Assembly: GCF_006439395.2 (NCBI RefSeq)
Contig: NZ_CP083950.1
Coordinates: forward strand, 2,046,001-2,110,000
Direction of reading: 5' to 3'
Source of the DNA: Mesorhizobium sp. B4-1-4
GTDB taxonomy: Bacteria; Pseudomonadota; Alphaproteobacteria; Rhizobiales; Rhizobiaceae
DNA: 64,000 nucleotides
In this document: positions 9,741 through 18,094 of the stretch, in pieces
How positions within the stretch are numbered: position 1 is the first letter of the stretch
Layout of the letters: each line of letters begins with the position of its first letter
Program-made: the position numbers and the translations under genes
Notes under the pieces: model-generated
Databases searched by the model: none
The model's input: the letters and a program-made list of their open reading frames with translations, nothing else
Told to the model about the DNA's origin: nothing

Positions 9741-11240
9741 CTACTCTATGCCGAGCTTGGCCTTGACGAGGTCGTTGACCGCCTGCGGGTTGGCCTTGCC
9801 GCCGGTTGCCTTCATCACCTGACCGACGAACCAGCCGGCCATGGTCGGCTTGGCGCGCGCCTGTTCGACCTTGTCCGGATTGGCCGCGATCACCTCGTCG
9901 ACCGCCTTCTCGATGGCGCCCGTGTCGGTGACCTGCTTCATGCCACGGCTTTCGACCAGCTCGCGCGGATCGCCGCCCTCGTTCCAGACGATCTCGAACA
10001 GATCCTTGGCGATCTTGCCGGAAATCGTGCCATCCTTGATCAGGTCGATGACGGCACCAAGCTGATCTGGTGAAACCGGAGCGCTTTCAATGTCCTTGCC
10101 GGCCTTGTTCAATTGTCCGAGCAGATCGTTGATAACCCAGTTGGCGGCTAGCTTGCCGTCGCGGCCGGCAGCCACCTTCTCGAAATAGTCGGCGATCGAC
10201 TTTTCCGACACCAGGATCGAGGCATCATAGGTCGACAGGCCGAGCGAGGAGACCAACCGCGCCTTCTTGTCGTCGGGCAGTTCCGGCAATTCCCTGGCCA
10301 GCGCATCGACATAGGCCTGGTCGAACTCCAGCGGCAGAAGATCGGGATCGGGGAAATAGCGATAGTCGTGCGCCTCTTCCTTGGAGCGCATCGAGCGGGT
10401 CTCGCCTTTGACGGCGTCGAACAGCCGTGTCTCCTGTTCGATCTTGCCGCCGTCCTCCAGAATGGCGATCTGGCGGCGCGCCTCATAGTCGATGGCTTGG
10501 CCGATGAAGCGGATCGAGTTCATGTTCTTGATCTCGCAGCGCGTGCCGAAGGCCCCCCCTGGGCGGCGTACCGAGACATTGACGTCGGCTCGCAGCGAGC
10601 CTTCGTCCATGTTGCCGTCGCAGGTGCCGAGATAGCGCATGATGGTGCGCAGCTTCGTCACATAGGCCTTGGCTTCGTCGCCGGAGCGCATGTCGGGCTT
10701 CGACACGATCTCCATCAGGGCGACGCCGGAGCGATTGAGATCGACATAGGACATGGTCGGGTGCTGGTCGTGCAGCGACTTGCCGGCATCCTGTTCCAGA
10801 TGCAGCCGCTCGATGCCGACCTCGATGTCTTCGAATTCGCCCTGGCGGTCGGGACCGACCGACACGATCACGGTGCCCTCGCCGACGATCGGCTGCTTGA
10901 ACTGCGAGATCTGGTAGCCCTGCGGCAGGTCGGGGTAAAAATAGTTCTTCCGGTCGAAGACCGACTTGTGGTTGATCTGCGCCTTCAGGCCGAGGCCTGT
11001 GCGGATCGCCTGCTTGACGCATTCCTCGTTGATCACGGGCAGCATGCCCGGCATCGCCGCATCGACCAGGCTGACATTGGCATTGGGTGCCGCACCGAAA
11101 GCGGTCGAAGCGCCAGAGAAAAGTTTTGCCTCCGAAATGACCTGCGCGTGCACCTCGAGGCCGATGATGATCTCCCAGTCGCCGGTGGCGCCTGATATCA
11201 GGCGTTTTGCGTCGGGTGTGCGGGTATCGATGATGCTCAT
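9741..11240 (-). CDS. gatB: Aspartyl/glutamyl-tRNA(Asn/Gln) amidotransferase subunit B
   Basis: 499 residues, full length. GatB is the kinase/amidotransferase core that turns Glu-tRNA(Gln) or Asp-tRNA(Asn) into the amidated form. The N-terminal signature [10 protein letters not shown], the [13 protein letters not shown] block, the [13 protein letters not shown] region and the C-terminal YqeY-like tail ([17 protein letters not shown]) are present. GatC and GatA are not in the window. The 5' leader (11241-11500) is unusually structured (see the ncRNA entry). Confidence 0.96.
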   Translation of the reverse strand: MSIIDTRTPDAKRLISGATGDWEIIIGLEVHAQVISEAKLFSGASTAFGAAPNANVSLVDAAMPGMLPVINEECVKQAIRTGLGLKAQINHKSVFDRKNYFYPDLPQGYQISQFKQPIVGEGTVIVSVGPDRQGEFEDIEVGIERLHLEQDAGKSLHDQHPTMSYVDLNRSGVALMEIVSKPDMRSGDEAKAYVTKLRTIMRYLGTCDGNMDEGSLRADVNVSVRRPGGAFGTRCEIKNMNSIRFIGQAIDYEARRQIAILEDGGKIEQETRLFDAVKGETRSMRSKEEAHDYRYFPDPDLLPLEFDQAYVDALARELPELPDDKKARLVSSLGLSTYDASILVSEKSIADYFEKVAAGRDGKLAANWVINDLLGQLNKAGKDIESAPVSPDQLGAVIDLIKDGTISGKIAKDLFEIVWNEGGDPRELVESRGMKQVTDTGAIEKAVDEVIAANPDKVEQARAKPTMAGWFVGQVMKATGGKANPQAVNDLVKAKLGIE

Positions 11241-11290
11241 AGCCTGCCGTCAAATTTCGGATGAATGCCGAATGCGCTGCACATTCAGCA

Positions 11291-11490
11291 GGTACAAATC
11301 GTACCCGCTTCGCTAGTGCAAACCGCCAAAAGAGACAAGCGCAAACCCTCGGCGCTGTGGGGACAGCGCATCCTCCACCAGCTCGCACGGCGGTCCCTAC
11401 AGCATCACAAGGGGTCTGGAGCTCGTCCGCTCCGAACTCGACAACCGGTAGACCATCGGTTCCGCCGGCAGCCCTCCGACCGGCGGTTTT
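11291..11490 (+). ncRNA. Candidate structured small RNA on + strand between gatB and the CBS gene
   Basis: This gene-free stretch holds a row of hairpins: GGTAC/GTACC at 11291-11305, a perfect 7-bp GCGCTGT/ACAGCGC stem with a GGGG loop at 11352-11369, GGAGC/GCTCC at 11418-11433, and a CCGCCGG/CCGGCGG stem at 11462-11486 followed by TTTTCTTT. The T-run is on the + strand, yet both neighbouring genes are on the minus strand. So either a + strand RNA ends here or the stem serves the CBS gene imperfectly. No Rfam family was recognised; the boundaries are approximate. Confidence 0.35.
11462..11490 (+). terminator. Rho-independent terminator, + strand orientation, no + strand gene upstream
   Basis: 7-bp GC stem CCGCCGG (11462-11468) / CCGGCGG (11480-11486), 11-base loop, then TTTTCTTT. 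Read on the minus strand the stem is followed by a non-T sequence, so it fits + strand termination better. The nearest + strand coding gene upstream is panC, about 3.2 kb away. Confidence 0.6.
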
Positions 11491-11501
11491 CTTTCATCGC
11501 C

Positions 11502-11933
11502 TCAGGCGGTGGCGATGTAGGCGCGTATTTCCTCGGCCTCGCGCTCGACATCCTCGATGCGACGCTTGACCACGTCGCCGATGGATATGATGCCATCCAG
11601 CAGGCCATCCTTCTCCACGGGCAGATGGCGGAAGCGCCCCCTGGTCATGATCTCCATCACCTCGTTGACGGTGTGGTTCTCATTGCAGATCTTCACCTTC
11701 GGCGTCATTGCCGAGCGCACTGCAATGTCGAGTGCGGCGGCTCCTTCCTTGGCGATCACCCGCACGATGTCGCGCTCGGAGAGGATGCCGACGATCTTTC
11801 GATCGCCATTGGTGATAACCAGTGCGCCGATCTTGTGTTCTGTGAGGATGCGGATGGCTTCACTGAGTTTTTCGTTTGGCCCGAGCGTCAACACGTCATG
11901 GCCTTTTTGCTCCAGAATGGCCTTAACCGTCAT
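11502..11933 (-). CDS. Tandem CBS-domain protein
   Basis: 143 residues made almost entirely of two CBS motifs (about residues 10-62 and 75-130). Characteristic patterns are IRILTEHKIGALVITN, GILSERDIVR, TVNEVMEIMTRGRFRHLPV and GIISIGDVVKRR. Stand-alone CBS pairs sense adenine nucleotides and regulate partner enzymes; the partner is not identifiable here. It lies downstream of the rhomboid gene on the same strand (87-base gap). Confidence 0.92.
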   Translation of the reverse strand: MTVKAILEQKGHDVLTLGPNEKLSEAIRILTEHKIGALVITNGDRKIVGILSERDIVRVIAKEGAAALDIAVRSAMTPKVKICNENHTVNEVMEIMTRGRFRHLPVEKDGLLDGIISIGDVVKRRIEDVEREAEEIRAYIATA

Positions 11934-12020
11934 GGCGTCCTCCTCTACTTTGCCAACCGGTTCCTGCCCTGGCCGGCTTTCACTTGAGAGTGAACATCGT
12001 GCGCCGTGATCGGTTGCATT

Positions 12021-12776
12021 TCAAGTGTGATCGGGGGCTTCCCACTCGGGCGCCTGCCATCGCCGGTCGAACCAGCGCAGGCCGAAGAAGCCGGTGACAA
12101 AACCGCCAATATGGGCCTCCCAGGCGATCTGGCCCTCTACACCGGGGGCAAAGCCAAGCAGGCCGGTGGCAAGATTGATGATCATCCACATGGCGAGGAA
12201 GATCACGACGCCGCGCGAGCGCAAAACACTCGCGATCGGCAGCACGGGACCGGCGAAGGCCGCCTTGCCGGCCGAACGGTCGGTGCGGAAGCCGAAACGC
12301 GCGGCCGCACCCATCATGCCCGATATGGCGCCAGATGCACCCACCAGCGGCGCCTCGCCATAAGGGTGCATGGCCCAGAACAGCGCCACGGAAGCCAGCC
12401 CGGTGACAGCGAAGAATAGGGCGAACCAGAGCCCGCCAAGGCGATTGGCCAGTGGCGAGCCAAAGGCGGCAAGCCAGACCATGTTGATGGCGATATGGGC
12501 AAAGCCGCCATGCATGAAGGCATAGGTGAAGGGGCGGGTGAACAGGAACCAGTCGAAGCCGTACTGCCCGGTGTAAAGGACAGGGATGAAGGCCCCGTCG
12601 TACAGCAGCGTCATTTGCTGTGCATCGCTGAGTACGTACTGCTGCAGCAGATAGACGACCGCGCAAATGCCGATCACCGCCAGCACGATCGGCGGCAGGT
12701 TGAATACCGGCTCGCGCGCCGGCGGAGGCACGCTCTCGACCTGTTCGGTCTCGGAAGGATTTACCGGTTCGCTCAT
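12021..12776 (-). CDS. Rhomboid-family intramembrane serine protease
   Basis: 251 residues with about six membrane segments. The rhomboid core is intact: the FMHGGFAHIAINM motif, the catalytic serine in VGASGAISG and the catalytic histidine in HIGGFVTGF. The Pro-rich cytoplasmic N-terminus (residues 1-30) is followed by the first membrane helix (LPPIVLAVIGICAVVYLL). The ATG at 12776 (MSEPVNPS) is chosen because the 13-residue upstream extension is rich in random Arg/Gln. Substrate unknown. Confidence 0.93.
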   Translation of the reverse strand: MSEPVNPSETEQVESVPPPAREPVFNLPPIVLAVIGICAVVYLLQQYVLSDAQQMTLLYDGAFIPVLYTGQYGFDWFLFTRPFTYAFMHGGFAHIAINMVWLAAFGSPLANRLGGLWFALFFAVTGLASVALFWAMHPYGEAPLVGASGAISGMMGAAARFGFRTDRSAGKAAFAGPVLPIASVLRSRGVVIFLAMWMIINLATGLLGFAPGVEGQIAWEAHIGGFVTGFFGLRWFDRRWQAPEWEAPDHT

Positions 12777-13166
12777 CTGCAATCGCACTCGGTGCTGGTT
12801 CGATCTGGCGAGCATCTAGATCACCGCCAATGGAACCGCAAACGGCGAATCGTCCCGGTGCGAATCAAAAAAGAAGCCGTCCAAGGTTTCCCTTGAACGG
12901 CTGGTCGAGTCCCCTGTTACCCCGAAACTCTTGACTGAAGTGCTGCCGATCGTCGCGAAACGACCGCTTTTGGAGTGGTTTTGGTGTGCCACAGGGCTCG
13001 CCTAGGCGCAACGTAAACCACTTGTTAACCTTAACGGCCCCGACCCGTGAACAAGTGTTAACGACGCTGGCACGCTTCCTGCTCCGCAACGCATGTAGGT
13101 CATCGGAGGGCGCCCTTCTGTTCACCGATGGGACATCAGACGACAGAATGCGCGGAGCAGCATACC
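12777..13166. other. Divergent intergenic region, rhomboid / PAS gene
   Basis: 390 bases without a credible gene between divergent starts. The right half is locally AT-richer and contains two GTTAAC blocks (13024-13029 and about 13057) that fit promoter or CtrA-type elements. Small open frames here lack ribosome sites and recognisable sequence. Confidence 0.6.
13014..13029 (+). promoter_or_regulatory. Possible CtrA-type site (TAAA-N7-TTAAC)
   Basis: TAAA at 13014-13017, seven bases, then TTAAC at 13025-13029. This differs by one base from the TTAA-N7-TTAAC consensus of the alphaproteobacterial cell-cycle regulator CtrA. It lies about 140 bases upstream of the PAS gene start. A further GTTAAC lies about 70 bases upstream of the PilZ gene. 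Motif match only. Confidence 0.3.
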
Positions 13167-13799
13167 ATGAACCAAAACGGATCGATCACGCTGTTCCATT
13201 ATTGGAACCGACTGCGTGACGGGCGCCCTGCTCCGATGCGATCGGAAGTCGAGCCGGCCGATATCAAGTCGCTGTTGGCCGATACGTTCATCCTGGAAAG
13301 GGACACCCGCGGGCAAGCCGTATTCCGCCTCGCCGGCACCAGGCTCTGCGCCTGCTATGGCCGCGAACTCAAGGGGTTCTCCTTTCCGTCACTGTGGCGC
13401 GAGAAGGATCAGCGGCTGGTCTCGCGGCTGATTCAAGGAGTTTTCGACCAGAAATCCGTCGTGCTGATGATGTTCGAGGGGTTCAGCCACAACGGCCGTT
13501 CCAACAAGTTCGAATTGCTTGCCTTGCCGCTTGACGGCGGCGTCGAAAACCCGCGCTGCCTCGGCGTGGTCAGCGCCGCGGAGAAGCCATTCTGGCTGGG
13601 TGCCGATCCGATCACGGACGCACTGATCGATTCTATCCGCGTCATCGACCCGGAGAAGGAGCTCCTAAACAACCGTCCGGCGATCAGCGTTCCCTCGCTC
13701 GTTCCCGACGACATCGAGGCGCCCGAAACGATCTCGGCACTCGGCCGCGCGCGCCGCATCCGCCATCTCGTCGTCTTCGATGGCGGGCGCGAGGAATAA
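13167..13799 (+). CDS. PAS_5-type (PF07310) PAS-domain protein
   Basis: 210 residues. It resembles the rhizobial PAS_5 family: FHYWNRLRDGRPAP at the start, then a PAS-like core (ILERDTRGQAVFRLAGTRLC...YGRELKG) and a C-terminal segment with RHLVVFDGGR. It has no kinase or cyclase domain, so it is a stand-alone sensor or adaptor of unknown output. The start at 13167 gives the family N-terminus MNQNGSIT. The next gene encodes PilZ domains, so a c-di-GMP or cell-cycle link is possible (inference). Confidence 0.85.
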   Translation: MNQNGSITLFHYWNRLRDGRPAPMRSEVEPADIKSLLADTFILERDTRGQAVFRLAGTRLCACYGRELKGFSFPSLWREKDQRLVSRLIQGVFDQKSVVLMMFEGFSHNGRSNKFELLALPLDGGVENPRCLGVVSAAEKPFWLGADPITDALIDSIRVIDPEKELLNNRPAISVPSLVPDDIEAPETISALGRARRIRHLVVFDGGREE

Positions 13800-13917
13800 T
13801 TGACGATCCTACCGTCCCGCCAGCCCGTTTTTCCCCTTTGTTAACCCGCTTTGCTGTAGTTCTCTGCTGAAGTTCCTCGCATCCACGCGCGGGAATGCCA
13901 ACAGGGTGTAGGCAGTC

Positions 13918-14535
13918 ATGAGGTCAGCGGCGGTCGACTATTCGCCGTCCCAAGCTGAAAGGCGTAACTTTCAGCGCGTCCGGGTCAAGATATACGGGCG
14001 ATTCATGCTGGAAGACCGCACCGAGCATCCTTGCCAGGTCGTCGACATGTCGCCCGGCAACGTTGCGTTGCGCACTGACCGCGTCGGCATGCCTGGCGAA
14101 AAGGTCATCGCGTATATCGACCATATCGGCCGCATCGAGGGCGTCGTCACACGTACGTTGCAGGACGGCTTCGCGATGACCGTGATTGCGTCCGACCGCA
14201 AGAAGGACAAGCTTGCCGCGCAATTGACCTGGCTTGCCAACAAGCACGAGCTTGACTTGCCGGAAGACCGCCGCCACGAGCGCGTGGCGCCGCGCAACCC
14301 GACCAGCGTGCTGCAGCTCACCGACGGCCGCCAGTACCAGTGCCGGATCATCGACCTGTCGCTGTCCGGCGCCGCGATCGAGATCGACGTCAAGCCGGCG
14401 ATCGGCGTCCAGGTCATGCTGGGCACCATGCGCGGCCAGATCGTTCGTCATTTCGAGGATGGCGTCGCCATCGAGTTCGCCGTCATCCAGCGCCCCGAAA
14501 CGCTTGATTCCGAGTTCAACACGCCGCGCGCCTGA
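13918..14535 (+). CDS. Double PilZ-domain protein
   Basis: 205 residues with two PilZ-like modules. The first (residues 12-95) has RRNFQRVRV and DMSPGNVAL. The second (residues 117-200) has the full c-di-GMP signature RRHERVAPR plus DLSLSGAAI, so it is the likelier ligand-binding domain. The gene follows the PAS_5 gene and ends in a UUCG-tetraloop terminator. The last third of the gene and its terminator are exactly repeated immediately downstream. Confidence 0.9.
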   Translation: MRSAAVDYSPSQAERRNFQRVRVKIYGRFMLEDRTEHPCQVVDMSPGNVALRTDRVGMPGEKVIAYIDHIGRIEGVVTRTLQDGFAMTVIASDRKKDKLAAQLTWLANKHELDLPEDRRHERVAPRNPTSVLQLTDGRQYQCRIIDLSLSGAAIEIDVKPAIGVQVMLGTMRGQIVRHFEDGVAIEFAVIQRPETLDSEFNTPRA

Positions 14536-14560
14536 CCGGATCGGGCAGCACGCCTCAATC

Positions 14561-14587
14561 AAACCGGCCCTTCGGGGCCGGTTTTTT
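14561..14587 (+). terminator. PilZ gene terminator (UUCG tetraloop)
   Basis: 10-bp stem AAACCGGCCC / GGGCCGGTTT closed by TTCG and followed by further T residues, 25 bases after the PilZ stop. Confidence 0.9.
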
Positions 14588-14674
14588 GTTGTGGCAACCG
14601 CCATTGAAATTTCTCGGAAGCGCCAGAACCGCTCTGACAGCCCGAGCGTCATCTGTGGTGCCTGATGCAAGACC

Positions 14675-14879
14675 CCAGTACCAGTGCCGGATCATCGACC
14701 TGTCGCTGTCCGGCGCCGCGATCGAGATCGACGTCAAGCCGGCGATCGGCGTCCAGGTCATGCTGGGCACCATGCGCGGCCAGATCGTTCGTCATTTCGA
14801 GGATGGCGTCGCCATCGAGTTCGCCGTCATCCAGCGCCCCGAAACGCTTGATTCCGAGTTCAACACGCCGCGCGCCTGA
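14675..14879 (+). pseudogene. Duplicated C-terminal fragment of the PilZ protein
   Basis: The second repeat copy re-encodes PilZ residues 138-205 (from YQCRIIDLSLSG to the stop). An open frame from a TTG at 14586 would add 29 unrelated residues from the terminator region and yield a 97-residue protein, but no ribosome site precedes it and a terminator lies just upstream, so expression is unlikely. It lacks the RxxxR part of the PilZ signature. Confidence 0.85.
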
Positions 14880-14904
14880 CCGGATCGGGCAGCACGCCTC
14901 AATC

Positions 14905-14931
14905 AAACCGGCCCTTCGGGGCCGGTTTTTT
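14905..14931 (+). terminator. Second copy of the PilZ terminator
   Basis: Identical to the stem-loop at 14561-14587, shifted by exactly 344 bases as part of the tandem duplication. Confidence 0.85.
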
Positions 14932-15176
14932 GTTGTGGCAACCGCCATTGAAATTTCTCGGAAGCGCCAGAACCGCTCTGACAGCCCGAGCGTCATCTGT
15001 GGTGCCTGATGCAAGACCCCATACCTAACGGGCTGGACGCGATCCAAACAAATCAATACTCAAATGATTCAAATTTTAGGTTTATTATATGGACGTTTTA
15101 CTTAATATCTACTTCGCACCTTTGCGTCAAATAAATCCGCCTGTGGCAATGTCTCCTTCGAACGGGGAGACTAGAA

Positions 15177-15785
15177 ATGAAAAAAACGAGGGGCAAGCTG
15201 TTGCTGATGGCAATGGCGATGCAGCTTTCCGCTTGGGGATCAGCATATGCCGCGGGACCGGCCTTTATGCACACCGCCGGCCGCACCACTCAGCCCGTTG
15301 GCCATTATGAATTCTGCCAGCGCATCCCTGGCGAATGCAACGAAAAGACGCCAAAGGGCGCGCCGGTCGAGCTGACCCGCAAGCTCTGGGCGACGATCGT
15401 CAATATCAACAATTCAGTCAACACCCGCATCAAGCCGCGCACCGACATGGAAAACTATGGTGTCGAGGAGTACTGGGCCTATCCGGACAATGGCTATGGC
15501 GATTGCGAGGACTACGCGCTGGAAAAGCGCCGCGAACTCATGGATGTTGGCGTGGCCGCCGGCGACCTGCTGATGACTGTCGCGCGCCAACCCAATGGCG
15601 ACGGCCACGCCGTGCTGACCGTGCGCACCAGCCTTGGTGAGTTCATTCTCGACAATCTGGAAACCAAGGTGCTGTCCTGGACGGACACCGACTACACCTA
15701 TCTCAAGCGTCAATCGACGGAGAATTCCGGCGTTTGGGTGACGATCAACGACGGCCGCTCCGACGCGGTCGCCAGCGTCCGCTAG
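15177..15785 (+). CDS. Bacterial transglutaminase-like cysteine peptidase (BTLCP, C93)
   Basis: 202 residues with a signal peptide (cleavage near AYAAG). The BTLCP catalytic triad is intact: Cys in YGDCEDYALEKRREL, His in GDGHAVLTV and Asp in FILDNLE. BTLCP proteins are periplasmic; the characterised relative LapG is a c-di-GMP-controlled protease acting on large adhesins. The ATG at 15177 follows GGGGAGACTAGAA. A strikingly AT-rich stretch (15030-15130) precedes the gene. Its position after PilZ and PAS genes fits a c-di-GMP context, but no LapD or adhesin is seen here. Confidence 0.9.
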   Translation: MKKTRGKLLLMAMAMQLSAWGSAYAAGPAFMHTAGRTTQPVGHYEFCQRIPGECNEKTPKGAPVELTRKLWATIVNINNSVNTRIKPRTDMENYGVEEYWAYPDNGYGDCEDYALEKRRELMDVGVAAGDLLMTVARQPNGDGHAVLTVRTSLGEFILDNLETKVLSWTDTDYTYLKRQSTENSGVWVTINDGRSDAVASVR

Positions 15786-15838
15786 GGATGCAGATGCAGG
15801 CCGCGGCTTTGTGACAGCGGCATGCATGAACCGAGATC

Positions 15839-15949
15839 AAGCGCGTCACCTTGACGCGACGCGCTTAAGGAGAAACCCGGTCGAGTCCCCACCCTCCCCG
15901 TCCCCAACGACCGGGTCAAAGGAGCCGGCCCCGTCCCCGGGCCGGCTCC
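15839..15949. other. Three consecutive inverted repeats downstream of the BTLCP gene
   Basis: The gene-free stretch 15786-16139 contains AAGCGCGTC/GACGCGCTT at 15839-15866, ACCCGGTCG/CGACCGGGT at 15875-15916 and an 11-bp stem GGAGCCGGCCC/GGGCCGGCTCC at 15921-15949. None is followed by a clear T-run, so simple intrinsic termination is not obvious. They may act as mRNA 3' stabilisers, a rho-assisted terminator or a small RNA. The remainder of 15950-16139 shows nothing recognisable. Confidence 0.6.
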
Positions 15950-16139
15950 GCCATTTCTGGACCAGGACCTTACTATGGCAAGTTTCCAACGGTTTAGACT
16001 TTGTTAGCTGAAAGATCTGACTGACAACCGTCTTCCTCCCACTATTCCGGTCACCCGACGGTCGCATCGGCGGCCGCTATGTTTTGCCGGAAGGCTCGGC
16101 CAGAGCAACTCTGGAGACGCCAGTCAAAGAAAGCGCCGC

Positions 16140-16892
16140 ATGCCGACAGAAGCCAGATCTCCACGCCTTGCGGTTCTCATCGATGCAGACAATGCTTCCG
16201 CCAAGATTGCGGATGGCTTGTTCGAAGAGATCGCGAGGATCGGCGAGGCCAGTGTCCGCCGCATCTAAGGCGATTTCTCGAGCGCTCGATCCAAGGGGTG
16301 GGCCGACGTTCTATCGAAGCACGCGATCATCCCCCAACAGCAGTTCGCCTATACGACGGGAAAGAATGCGTCTGATATTACTCTGGTGATCGATGCCATG
16401 GACCTACTCCACAGCGGTCGCCTTGATGGCTTCTGCCTGGTTTCGTCCGACAGCGACTTCACGAGACTTGCCGCTCGTATCCGCGAACAAGGCGTCGATG
16501 TGTTCGGCTTTGGAGAACAGAAAACCCCGGAGAGTTTCCGGCAGGCATGTCGACGTTTCGTTTGCACCGAAAACCTTCTCCCTGGCGTGGCGAACGTTCA
16601 AGACGCGGCGCCGGCAAAAAGGCCACTTCAGTCGCCAAGCGCAGCAACCCCAATGTTGAAGAAAGCCATCGGCCAGATGGATAGCGAGGATGGGTGGGTG
16701 CTTCTCGGCACCTTCTGTAAGCAACTCTCAAATCTCTTTTCCGATTTCGACCCCCGCACCTATGGCTTCAGCAAGCTAAGCGATCTGGTGAGAGAAACCG
16801 CTGCATTCGAAATCGAAAAACCTAAAGGCGGGGCTATGCGAATACGCCTCCAACCTGCTGCCCCGAAAAAGGCGAAAAACAAATTCGGATAG
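16140..16892 (+). pseudogene. NYN-domain RNase with LOTUS/OST-HTH C-terminus, interrupted by one stop codon
   Basis: Reading from ATG 16140 gives an N-terminal NYN (PIN-like, LabA/DUF88) start with LAVLIDADNASAKI, then TAA at 16266-16268 after VRRI. The same frame continues as GDFSSARSKGWADVL, FAYTTGKNASDITLVIDAMDLLH and FCLVSSDSDFTRLA through to 16892. Intact relatives usually read RRIYGDF, so one base change (TAC/TAT to TAA) explains the break. The C-terminal 70 residues (EDGWVLLGTFCKQL...FSKLSDLV) fit a LOTUS/OST-HTH RNA-binding domain. Without readthrough or restart at 16386, the metal-binding N-terminus is lost. Confidence 0.85.
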
Positions 16893-16938
16893 GTGCCGGA
16901 GTTCTGTTCCTGTCCGGCTTCCCAGGGACAGTCAACCA

Positions 16939-17544
16939 ATGCACTATCGGCTGTCCATCCCGTTTCGGATCATGGTTATGTTGGAAATCCCGGAAGATCG
17001 GTGCGAACACCATCGGCTGTTCAGGGCCATCGACGACGCCTTCAAGGTCGGAGATTTCGGGACTTTGGGCGCACTTCTGGGCGGCTCACGACGCTGGTTT
17101 GACGAACAGATGCCGTTCGAGCTCGGCCTCGGGCATCCTCTGGAATACGCGATCTATTGGAGTCCCCTCGCCTTCATTTCCACCCTGCTGAGCGCGGGTT
17201 CAAATCCGAACTACAGCCATCACGGCGGATTTCCGTCGATCATTGCGGTGCTCTCCACGGAGCGCGCTGACAAATTGGAAATCATGCGGATCTTGATTGA
17301 TGCTGGCGCGGATCTCGACATGCGGGGCGTGAACGACTGGACGCCGCTTCACTATGCGGTGGCGGTCCGCGACGCCGATGCGATCCGCCTGCTTCTGTCG
17401 GCCGGCGCCGACCCCTCGCTCAAAACGCGCGTCGATGACCATGCAACAGCCCTGGAAGGAGCGGAGCATGCGGGCTTCGATGCTGGCGCCACGCTGCTGC
17501 GCGAGGCGATGGCCAGGCGTGGCTCCGACGACACCAGTCGATAG
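16939..17544 (+). CDS. Ankyrin-repeat protein
   Basis: 201 residues. The C-terminal part holds recognisable ankyrin repeats: IMRILIDAGADLDMRGVNDW, then TPLHYAVAVRDADAIRLLLS and a following AGADPSL unit. A degenerate upstream repeat includes AFISTLLSAGSNPNYSHHGG. There is no signal peptide and no other domain. Role unknown. It starts 46 bases after the broken NYN gene, so the two may once have been cotranscribed. Confidence 0.82.
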   Translation: MHYRLSIPFRIMVMLEIPEDRCEHHRLFRAIDDAFKVGDFGTLGALLGGSRRWFDEQMPFELGLGHPLEYAIYWSPLAFISTLLSAGSNPNYSHHGGFPSIIAVLSTERADKLEIMRILIDAGADLDMRGVNDWTPLHYAVAVRDADAIRLLLSAGADPSLKTRVDDHATALEGAEHAGFDAGATLLREAMARRGSDDTSR

Positions 17545-17547
17545 GCC

Positions 17548-18075
17548 TCAAAGCTTTTTCAGCCCCGCCTTGAAGCGCCTGCCGTTGGCGACGTAATGCG
17601 CGGCCGAGCCGCGCAGCCTTTCGACGGCCGCGTCGTCCAGCACACGGATCGCCTTGGCCGGCGAGCCGACGATCAGCGAATTGTCCGGAAATTCCTTGCC
17701 TTCGGTGACCAAGGCACCGGCGCCGACCAGCGAATTCTTGCCAATCCTGGCGCCGTTCAGAACGATGGCGCCCATGCCGATCAGGCTGTTGTCGCCGATC
17801 GTACAGCCATGCAGCATGGCCCGGTGGCCAATCGTGCAGCCCTGCCCGATCGTCAGCGGAAAGCCGGGGTCGGTATGCATGACCGTGTGTTCCTGCACAT
17901 TGGTGTCGGCGCCGATGACGATCGGCTCGTTGTCGCCGCGAATAACGACGCCGAACCAGAGGCCGGCATTGCGGCCGACCCTGACGTCGCCGATCAGCGT
18001 CGCGTCGGGCGCGACCCAGTTCGATTCTGCGTCGGCGAAGCTGGGTTCTGTTCCATTGATCGCATAAAGCGGCAT
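17548..18075 (-). CDS. Gamma-type carbonic anhydrase-like (left-handed beta-helix) protein
   Basis: 175 residues of hexapeptide repeats forming a left-handed beta helix. The metal-binding His positions of gamma-class carbonic anhydrases are apparent in VQEHTVMHTD and TIGHRAMLHGCTIG. Homologues (YrdA, PaaY-like) are trimers, some active as carbonic anhydrases or thioesterases. It is convergent with the ankyrin gene, with only 3 bases between the stops. Confidence 0.92.
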   Translation of the reverse strand: MPLYAINGTEPSFADAESNWVAPDATLIGDVRVGRNAGLWFGVVIRGDNEPIVIGADTNVQEHTVMHTDPGFPLTIGQGCTIGHRAMLHGCTIGDNSLIGMGAIVLNGARIGKNSLVGAGALVTEGKEFPDNSLIVGSPAKAIRVLDDAAVERLRGSAAHYVANGRRFKAGLKKL

Positions 18076-18094
18076 TGTTGGTCTCCGAATCGTC

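Larger units (their letters stand above)
14331..15018 (+). repeat. Perfect tandem duplication, 344-bp unit (PilZ 3' end plus terminator)
   Basis: Copy 1 is 14331-14674 and copy 2 is 14675-15018; identity persists to 15020 because of GACCCC at the junction. Read by eye, the copies are identical at every base. The unit starts at codon 138 of the PilZ gene and carries its stop, terminator and about 87 bases beyond. The junction lies in a short CCAG/CC match, consistent with slippage or microhomology-mediated duplication. An assembly artefact is possible. Confidence 0.95.

Noticed and set aside
14586..14879. 97-residue PilZ-like ORF as a functional second gene
   Set aside because: It arises from the tandem duplication, starts inside a terminator region at TTG, and lacks the RxxxR motif and a ribosome site.
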